Shown here piece after piece: positions 25,478 through 35,700 of a DNA stretch of 64,000 nucleotides; the first letter of the stretch is position 1, and each line of letters opens with the position of its first letter. Source of the stretch: Ailurus styani. Its lineage: Eukaryota > Chordata > Mammalia > Carnivora > Ailuridae. The notes beneath the pieces are model-generated. The model saw only the letters and a program-made list of their open reading frames with translations. It made no database searches and was not told the DNA's origin. The stretch spans positions 549,478 to 613,477 of the forward strand of contig LNAC01000856.1 of the NCBI GenBank assembly GCA_002007465.1, read 5' to 3'. The position numbers and the translations under genes were made by a program.

Positions 25478-28400
25478 GAATAAATAAATAAAATCTTAAA
25501 AAAAAAGAATTATATTAAATTTAGGACCTTTTATATTGGTTAATTCTCAGTGTTTATTTACCTGCTTATTTACAGGCTGCTTGTTTAAAGAGCTTTGTTC
25601 AGGCTTGAATCCAGAAGATTCTTGGTATGGTTTTGTATCATTTCCTTCCTCATTGTTCTTTCTGAATCTTGAGAATCCTTTGAAAAATAATTATTTTCTG
25701 AATTTTCAGTCAGTAAATTCAACATATCAGAAGTGTTATCTGTGATGTCACTGCTTTAAGGCTATCACTGGGTTTTGCAAAACCTGACATTTCATTAGTC
25801 TGATATCATCTGAGAGTCTTACCGAAATCGAAGAAAGTCTTTGCCATACTGTTTCTATTTGCATACCTTAATACAGTAGTCTTCTCTGTATACAATACCT
25901 CAAATTTGTTTTCATATGCCAACAAAGTTGGGGCATATCATCTATCGACTAGAAAAAAGAGAGATGAAGAAAAACTGTCTGCTTTGTATTAATCATGTGA
26001 ATATTTGCCTCAGTCATCTGCTTTGCTTTGGGTGTAAAGATAGTGTAAGAAACAAAGAAGATGGATCTCCAAAAGGCTCACAAAAATCAATTTTATGTTT
26101 AGTTAGAAACATGAGAATGGGGTGGGGCGCCTGGGTGGCTCAGTCGGTTAAGAATCCGACTCTTGGTTTCAGCTCAGATCATGATCTCAGGGTCATGGGC
26201 TCAAGCCCCACACCGGGTTCTGCGCTCAATGCACACTCTGCTTGTCCCTCTCCCTCTGCACCTCCCCGAGTGTGTGCTCTCTAAAATAAAATTTTAAAAA
26301 AGAAACATGAGAATAGGGCACCTCACCATTCTTAGCAGCTTTGTTTCTATAATAACCACTATCCCTCTTTTCCTCAGAACCCACTCAGCCACTGAAGGAT
26401 TCAGACAAGGACTATAATGAAGCTGGGTGGGCAACTGGCAGGGACTTGGAGTAGTATGCACACTGTCAAGATGATTCCAGCCTGCTGACTAAACCATGGA
26501 GAGCCTTAATTGTTGGGAAGACTTCTCAACAATGGCAGTCTGCAGTACACTGTTATTAAAATATGCAGACTGCAGTGACCCATCAGATTAGAAATATAAA
26601 AAAAAGGCTTTCTTCGTGCTCTGTACTCTGCCGTACAGTATTTGTTTTTTCAAAACGTGGATGCCGTGGTGCTCAGATTATTAACCATGCTCTTACCACT
26701 CCTAAGGATTGTCTCCTAAGGATTGAACTGGACCAACCAGGCAGGCTTGTGAACAGGTATAAAACATTTGTCATTCTCATCCTGCTCTCTCTTATGGAAG
26801 AAACACATGTAAATTTAAAACATTGTTTTCATTTGTCATGGCATAAATTCTTACCAACCTTATATGCCTACATTTCCAAGAAAAATAAAACTAGCAACAT
26901 AATGCAACTTTAGAATACATTCCAAGTTTACAAATTTGCTTATCTAGTTATTCACAAATATTTCAGATTCTTTGTGACGTTTGATTTTTAGTATACTTTA
27001 CCTCTTTGCCAGCGATGTCTACGAGTATTTCCTCGCTGTCTTGAAATTGGGTTCCTTCTTTTACGGTTCTGTGTCCCATCCTTTTTTGGTTCAGTGTTTT
27101 TACTCTCTAACTTTCTAAGGATTATAATGTCATCTGTATTAGGAAACACATGAAAAACAAAGACAATAGAAAAAGCCGAATTACAACGTGACTCAAGTGA
27201 ATATATTCTACCTCATCATATTTCAGAACATTGTAAAAATTGGTAGCCTTGAAAAATGGTAACAGTATAATAATAATGAACTTGTAAAACCATAACAAAG
27301 ACCAAACAATGCAGCGTTTTAGGGTTAGAGTCCCAGAGTAATAAAAAGAAAGATTCCTGTTAAACAGATTTATAGTAACTTCATTCATGCAAAAATAAAA
27401 TACTTTCAGGGCACCTGGGTGTCTTGGTCGGTTAAGTGTCTGCCTTCTTAGAGTCCTGGGATCAAGTCCCACATTGGGCTCCCTGCTCAGCAAGGGGTCT
27501 GCTTTTTCCTCTTCCACTGCCCCTACCCCTGCTCGTCTTCTTGCATGTGCACGATCTCTCTCCCTCTCACTCACAAAAATTTTATAGATAGATAGATAGA
27601 TAGATAGATAAAGTACTTTCAGAGTAAAGTAGCCTAAAAAGGAAATCATTTAAATAAGGAATTTTACTAAATGTTGTAGTTTCAGAGAAACAGAACAACA
27701 GTGTCATTCCTGATGAAATGTAAGTGCTAGGCAATTAGTTGAATTTATTTTTGTGAATTGCAAGAAAGGAAGCAGTGGTGGGCGCCTGGGTGGCTCAGTG
27801 GGTTAAAGCCTCTGCTTTCGGCTCAGGTCATGATCTCAGCGTCCTGGGATCGAGGCCCACATCGGGCTCTCTGCTCAGCAGGGAGCCTGCTTCCTCCTCT
27901 CTCTCTGCCTGCCTCTCTGCCTACTTGTAATCTCTCTCTCTGTGTCAAAAAAAAAAAAAGAAAGGAAGCAGTGGTGATGGACATTCAGAGGAGATACCAA
28001 AGAGGCAAGGAAGTAAGACTAGTGTAGTAGCAGGAAGCAATCAGACTACTTCGTAGTCAGGCATGTTTTTAGGTACTCATGCAGAGAGTACTTACATGGC
28101 ATGATCTGAAGGATGAGAGACATGTACAACCTGGTTTAAAATACCTCTCCTAACATCTGGATGGGAAGATTTAATGGTGGGATGTTCTATCAATGGATGA
28201 AAGCTTACTTAGGTCAAGGGACCTTTAGAAATAAGCACAAGCTAGGTATTTGGAAGGAACTGGAGACACTAGAAGAGAGAGGGGAAGCTGGGAAGGGTAC
28301 AAAAGAGGAGGCAGTTGTACACCAAAGATTAACTAATTCCTTCATTATTTTGCTTAGTACTAATCCTGCCTCGGGTTCTCCAAAAATCTGATTTTGATTT

Positions 28401-29698
28401 TCTTTGAAAAGGCTGGCATCTTCAAATGTAAAAGTCAGGGTAAAGCTCAACAATCAATTGAGTACCATTTCTTGACAAGCCCATTTTAAGCCTTTGTTAT
28501 GTCTGCCTGTTGGCAGCCAATGGTTGTAACATCTTGCAAAGACATGGCCTTTAACATTCTGTTCCTTGTATTCCTTCTACATTCTCTTAACTTCTCATTT
28601 TTTCCCTCTATTCCCTCCCCTGTATTCGATGTACTGAAAGATCTTTCCTCATTACAGTATAAGGGAGTTCACTAATCAGAACATCTTTCAGGACACCATT
28701 TTGTGTAATTAATTTGAAACAGAATTGAAAGGAAAATGCTATTTTAATAAGAAGAGCACATTTAAATGGAGGGTCACTAGCCCAGGTGCTGCTGGGTGCT
28801 GGGACAGTGAAGATTTTTTAACCTCCACCCCGCCCCCTTCACTGTCAGTCCTGAAATGATGGCCAACCAGGCTTGCAGGGACCCAGTGAGATGGGTGACT
28901 TTTTTTTTTTTAGATTTTTATTTATTTATTTGACATAGAGAGAGAGAGAGATAGAGAGATCACAAGTAAGCTGAGAGGTAGGCAGAGAGAGAGGAGGAAG
29001 CAGGCTCCTTGCCGAGCAGGGAGCCCGATATGGGCCTCGATCCCAGGACCCTGAGATCATGACCTAAGCCAAAGGCAGAGGCTTTAACCCACTGAGCCAC
29101 CCAGGCGCCCATGAGATGGGTGACTTCTTAAATAGAGCAACACCTCAGAAAGGAGAATGTGAAGAGCAAGATCCTCCCCGAGTCAATGGTTTCACAAGGC
29201 CATGAGGCCATGAGGGAGTGCTCTGGGACGAGTCTGTCCTGTAGCCCTCAAAGACAATCTTCAGTGACTGCATTTTTCCTGACTTCTGAGTCACCAAAAA
29301 TAAGGCAAGCTCTGTCTTAGAATCGCACGAGGATTAAATAAGATGGAGAATGTCTTGGGTTCATGAAGGACTACAGCTACAGTTGAGAAACATCAACCCA
29401 GTGCTTTATTACAGGGATGGCTGAATGGATAAACCATGTGGATTCATAATAACACCTTTAAGTTGCATAGTACTTTAAAGTTTACAAAGCTCTTCCATAT
29501 AAAATCTCTTGGCACAGGACCTGGCATACATGTGACACTCAATAAATGAGACAATAAATGAACAAATGTTTATCGAGGGTCTCACGTATGTGAGGTAGTA
29601 CACCCTCACTCTTAAAGGGTAGCAGAGATTATCCTCACTTTTTAAAGAAGGAAGCAGACTTACATGACTTTCTTTTCTTTTCTTTTTAAAGATTCTAT

Positions 29699-29746
<48 letters not shown>

Positions 29747-32700
29747 TAGAGAGAGAGAGAAAGAGACAGGCAAAGCACAAGCAGGGGGAGCAGCAGCAGA
29801 GGGAGGAGAAGCAGGCCCCCCCAAGGAGCAGGAAGCCTGACTCGGGACTTTATCCCAGGACCCCAGGATCATGACCTGAGCTGAAGGCAGATGCTTAACC
29901 AGCTGAGCCACCCAGGTGCCCCCTTATACAACTTTCTTGAGGGCAAAAGATTAATATGTTAAGAAACCAGGACAGATTCTAAGTCCAAGATTCTTGCCAC
30001 TACATTATACTTCCTCTTTCAACAGCTACCCCTGGGGCACCTGAGTGGCTCAGTCAGTTAAGCATCTGCCATCGGCTCAGGTCATGATCCCTGGGTCCTG
30101 GGATAGAGCCCTGAGTTGGAGTTGGGAGTTGGAGTTGGTGTCTGGCTCACCCTCTGCCCCTCCTCCCTGCTTGTGCATTCTCTCTCTCTCTCAAGTAAAT
30201 AAATAAAATCTTAAAAAAAAAAAAAGAAACAAACAAACAAACAAAAAAAACCCTCAGCTACCCCAAGAATGAGGAGAGCAGCACCCGGGCTAGTGATCCT
30301 CCATTTGAATTGATATTCTTATTAAAATAGCATTTTCCTTTCAATTCTGTTTCCAATTAATTACAAATGTCAAGTTTAGCACTCAAGTAGTATAAGGTCA
30401 CCTCTAATACAGTATTCGAGCACTCACTTTGCCCTGTCTCCTTGATTTTTTCAGCCTCAGATTGGTATACAACCACTCTCAGGCTTGTTGGGAGCCATAG
30501 AGTGCCATGAGATAGCTACCATGTGGCTTTAGACCTGGGCAGTGGCCTCATTTGCACAACAGGACTTAAGTCCATTGCTCTTTCAAACCAACCACCTGCA
30601 ACTCACAGAAGCCTTTTTAATTCATGAAAAACTAGAAACACCAAGATTCTTCTTCCCCTATAAGCAAATCCTTCTCAGTTAACTTTGTAGCTTATAGATA
30701 ACATTATAAAGACTTCAGTCTTAGTGTCACTCTGACAGCACCACATTAATGCCACACGGTTTTTTGAATATTTTCCTTTTGAATATGTTAGTATATGGAA
30801 GCATTTTCCCATCTCAGTCTGACCCAACCCAAATATTATGTAACTCCCTAGTACTATGAATGAACAAATTACCGGGGTGGGGGGAAGAAGTGAATAGCGG
30901 GAGTACTATAGGAAGCAAAATGTTGTACGTTTCAGGCAAGATTTTTTTTGGCAAGAATGTCATTTCCAAACAGGCTTTACAGAGATTGACTGTCATTGTT
31001 GACATTCAACAAATAGGTATAGTTTCATATCTGCTACTTGGCCAAGAGCATCAAGATATTTGGACTTACCGTAATTATTCTAGAAGAGAGAAGGTAGAAA
31101 TAGACTGATATTCTTCTACACATAGGAGACTCTCTGGGTGAAAAATACATTATTTCCCCACTTATTTAGCCTTACTCTAAGGCTGTTTATCACCTTAAGG
31201 CTTTTGTGATGGTACTGACATTTACATTTTCATAAAAATAGTCTCTGCTTAGGGTACCTGGGCGGCTCAGTCAGTTAAGCATCTGCCTTCGGCTCAGGTC
31301 ATGATCCTAGGTTCCTGGGATTGAGCCCCACATCGGGCTCCCTGCTCAGCAGGGAGCCTGCTTCTCCCTCTCCCACTCCCCCTCTTGTGTTTCCTCTCTC
31401 ACTGTCTGTCTCTCTCTGTCAAAAAATAAAATCTTAAAAAAAAAATACTCTCTGCTTTCACCCAATTTAGCCTCATAAGTGATAGTACCACTTTTCTTTA
31501 AAATGACAGCAGCCCTTGGGTGCCTGGGTGGCTCAGTGGGTTAAGCATATGACTTTTGATTTCAGCTCAGGTCATGATCTCATGGGTCCTGAGATTACGT
31601 CCCTTGGGCTCCACCTTCAGTGGGGAGTCTGCTTAAAGATTCTCTCNNNNNNNNNNNNNNNNNNNNNNNNNNNNNNNNNNNNNNNNNNNNNNNNNNNNNN
31701 NNNNNNNNNNNNNNNNNNNNNNNNNNNNNNNNNNNNNNNNNNNNNNNNNNNNNNNNNNNNNNNNNNNNNNNNNNNNNNNNCCCCTCCCCTCATTCGCATT
31801 CCCGCCCCCCCCCCCCGCAAACCAAATAAACAAATCTTTAAAATATCAGCAGCACTATAATATGGGTTTGGGCTTAATGACCACACCCATAGCTGCTATA
31901 TAAAATTCACTTAGCTAATAGGAAAGTCAATTTTGGCTTTGGTACTTTTCCATTTTTTTTATATTTTCCCACAATTAACCTTCATATCAAAGGGCTCACT
32001 TGTGCAAGGGAAGACAAGCACACCAAAGTAGAATGCAGGAAACATAGACAGGACATAGCAGGAATTTGTTCTGACAGTCTATAACACATGTAAATGAAAC
32101 GCTGTTTAAAAGCTGAAAAGGGGGGCACCTGCGCGGCTCAGTCAGTTAAGCATCTGCCTTCGGCTCAGGTCATGATCCCAAGGTCCTGAGATTGAGTCCT
32201 GCATCAGACTCTTGCTCAGCTGGGAGCCCGCTTCTCCCTCTGCTCCTCCCCCCTGCTCATGTGCTCTCTCTCCCTTACTCTCTCTCTCTCAAATTAATAA
32301 ATAAAAATCTTAAAGAAAAAAAAAGGAAAACTAATATTTTGGGGTAGGCAGAGGGATGACAATAGTCCAAGCATGAAGAGATCAAAGTTTATATTAAGGT
32401 GGTGCCAGGGGGAAACAGAAAAGAGAAACAATAAGTCCTCTCCCCATTCACCTCAGATGCAATGGGAAGGGTCCCCACAGACTCATCCTCTTCTACTCAA
32501 CTGCTTCCAAGCACAAAGCTCTGCCCCCAGAGCTCACGCTATTCTTCCTGAACCACCAGTTACCAAATATAACTCCTCCAATCACCAAGGAAATGGGGCT
32601 CTATTGGGAAGGAAAAGGAACCCATAAAGAGATATTCTTAGAACTATAGTAAGGGAGTGGTCTTCCTAGAATTCTCAATTTGACCCTGAAATACATCCTT

Positions 32701-35700
32701 GCATAACATAAACAGTTGTCACAACCCAAATAGCACTGAACAGACTTTTGTGCACTGCCCTAGAATCCTACTCACCCTTTATAATATTGTTTCAACAGGG
32801 AAATTCTGCATCCAACAGCTGGCGTACAAATGAGGTACTGGAGCACAACAACACTTTGCCAGCTGGGAACTGCCTGTATATGATTAAGTACCAACTGAAT
32901 AATGCAGAGACAGAATACTCCAAGACTGCAGAGAAAAGACAGACTACTGTGTACTGGAACAGCTGCAACATCTTTGTGGAGAGCTGGGTAAGACGGATAG
33001 GATGTGAATGAGGGGAAAGATCCCAGCATTCAAAGAAAGAGAAACAACACAAGAAAAGACTTGGAGCCAGGAATTAATATAGTATGTTCAGGGTGAAGAT
33101 CAGCTTGGCTAGAGTGGAAGATTAGTGCCGGAGAGTTACAGGGAAGAGGTTAGACAGACAAGGTAGATGATGAAAAGCCTTGAGTGTTGGGACACCTGGG
33201 TGGCTGTCGGATAAGCATCCGACTTTGGCTCAGGTCATGATCTCAGGGTTGTGGGATGCAGCCCGGGATGGAGCCCAGGATGGAGCCTGGCATTCAGGCT
33301 TGTGTCAGTCTCCACGCTCAGCAGGGAGTCTGCAGAAAATTCTCTCTCCCTCTGAGCTCTCTCTAAAATAAAATAAATAATAAAAGTCTTTAAAAAATAT
33401 ATTATCTTGGGGCTCCTGGGTGGCTCAGTAGGTTAAGTGACCAACTCTTGATCTCAGCTCAGGTCTTGATCTCAGGATTGTGAGTTTTGTTTTGTTTTGT
33501 TTTGTTTTAGAATTATTCTACTTTTTTTTTAAGATTTTATTTATTTGAGAAAGAGATAATGAACAGGGGAGGGGCAGAGGGAGAAGCAGGCTCTCCACTG
33601 AGCAGGGAGCCCGATGTAGGGCTCGATTCCAGGACACCGGGATCATGACCTGAGCCGAAGGCAGACGCTTAACCAATTGAGCCACCCAGGTACCCCTCGG
33701 GGTTTTGAGTTCAAGCCCCACACTGGGCTCCTTAAAAAAAAAATGTATCTCAATCATCAAATTTTTTAAAAGATTTACTTATTTATTTTAGAGAGAGAGA
33801 GAGAGAGCAAGAGCAAGGGGAGGGTCAGAGGGAGAGAATCTTCAAGCAGACTCTCTCTACTCAGGGCTTAATCTTAGGACCCACATGATCATGACCTGAG
33901 TGGAAACCAAGAGTTAGATGCTTACCCACTGAGCCTCCCAAACACCCCCTCAATCATTGGATTTTTATTGCCTCCTTAAATTTTGCATGCTTGGCAAGTG
34001 CCTTACTTGCCTCACCTTAGTCCCAGTCCTGCCCAGTGACAAAATATTATGTTTTTAATCTTTTTTTTAAAGTAAGGCTTGTTTTTGTTTTTTTTTTTTT
34101 AAGATTCCATTTATTTATTTGGTAGAGGGAGAGACAGAGAGAGAGGAAACACAAGCAGGGGAAGTGGGAGAGGGAGAAGCAGGCTTCCCGCTGAGCATGG
34201 AGCCTGATGCGGGGCTCAATCCCAAGACCCTGGGATCATGACCTGAGTCGAAGGCAGACACCTAACGACAGCCACCCAGGCGCCCTCCCCCCCAATATTA
34301 TTTTTTAAAAGTTACTTTAATACCACAAAATATTTCAGAACTCATGTTGGAGCCTGGGATGGAGGGCAAGCTGCAGTCTGGAATCCACAGGGCTTGTGTC
34401 TTAGAAGAGTAAAGCCTATTGATACCCATCATGAAATAGATTGTTAAAAACACATTAAAGGAAAAAAAACAAGAAAATGTCTTAGGTACTATTCAGGCTA
34501 TTCCCCCTCAGAGTTGACAGGGTAGGGTAGGCAACTTCCTCAACTTTATAAAAAGGATCTAGGAAAAACCCACAGCTATACTGATGATTCATTGGGAAAG
34601 AAAAAAGCCTTCCCCCTAAGATCAGAAACAAGTCAAGGGTGTCTACTCTTACCACATATATTGAACATTTCACTGGAAATTTTAGCCAGGAGAATTATCC
34701 AGAAAAAGAAAGAAAAGGCAACCAGATTTGAAAGAAAGAAGTAAAAATATCTATATTATCAGATGCTGTGATTTTATATAAAGAAAATCTTAAAGACATA
34801 CACAGACACAAATTAGAGCTAATAAACAAGCTTAACACGGTTGCAAGCTATAAGATCCACACAAAAAAATGAATCCTATTTCGATATACTAGCAATGAAC
34901 TATCCAAAAATGAAGTTAAGAAAGCAATTCTACCAAAACCATTCAAAGGGGGAAACCATAGTCTTTTTTTAACAAATGATGTTGGAACGACTGGATACCC
35001 ACATACAAAATAATGAAGTCGGATCCAAGTTGGATCTAACTGTTGGGAAAAAATTAACTCAAAATGGATCAAAGATATAAATGTAAAAGCCCAAACTAGA
35101 AAACTCTTAGAATTCAACATAGGGGTAAATCTTCATAATTTCTTGGATAGTAACAAATCATGAACAGCAAAAGAAAAAAATAAATTGTACTTCATCAAAA
35201 TGAAAAACTCTTACGCTTCAAAGGACACTATTAAGTAAGTAAAAAGCCATCCCACAATACAGAAGAAAATATGTGTAAATTGTATACTTGAGAAAGGTCT
35301 AGCATCTTATAATATATAATATTAATATCTATTATATATATAATTATAATATATATTATATATATATATTATTACAACAGTAAAAAGGTAAACAATCCTC
35401 TTTCCTTTCAGAAGTCCTCACCCTCAGACCACATTTGTAAGGTCCACTCTGCCTGCTCCCTGCCACTTATAAGATCCTTCCTGGCAGCATTTCTCAGCTC
35501 TTTTCTGAGGACTGCCCTCCCTATTTGCTCATTCACTCTCATTCCTAAGGTCCACTCTTCCCGTTCCTCCCTCTTCCCATTTCTACTGATATTTCACATC
35601 TCAACCCCTAGTCCTTCTTCCTCATTTCTAAACTCCACCCTCCCTCCCCACGTATAAGGTCAACTTTCCCTGCTCTGTGCCCTTCCATTTCAAAGTTCCA

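Noticed and set aside
27122..27649. 175-codon minus-strand ORF
   Set aside because: Runs through a SINE and intron sequence; only its neighbour 27002-27133, in a different frame, is exonic.
31060..31090. Strong minus-strand donor ttacg|gtaagt
   Set aside because: The frame that would join LUZP4 exon 2 has a stop three codons upstream and no MSLD motif.
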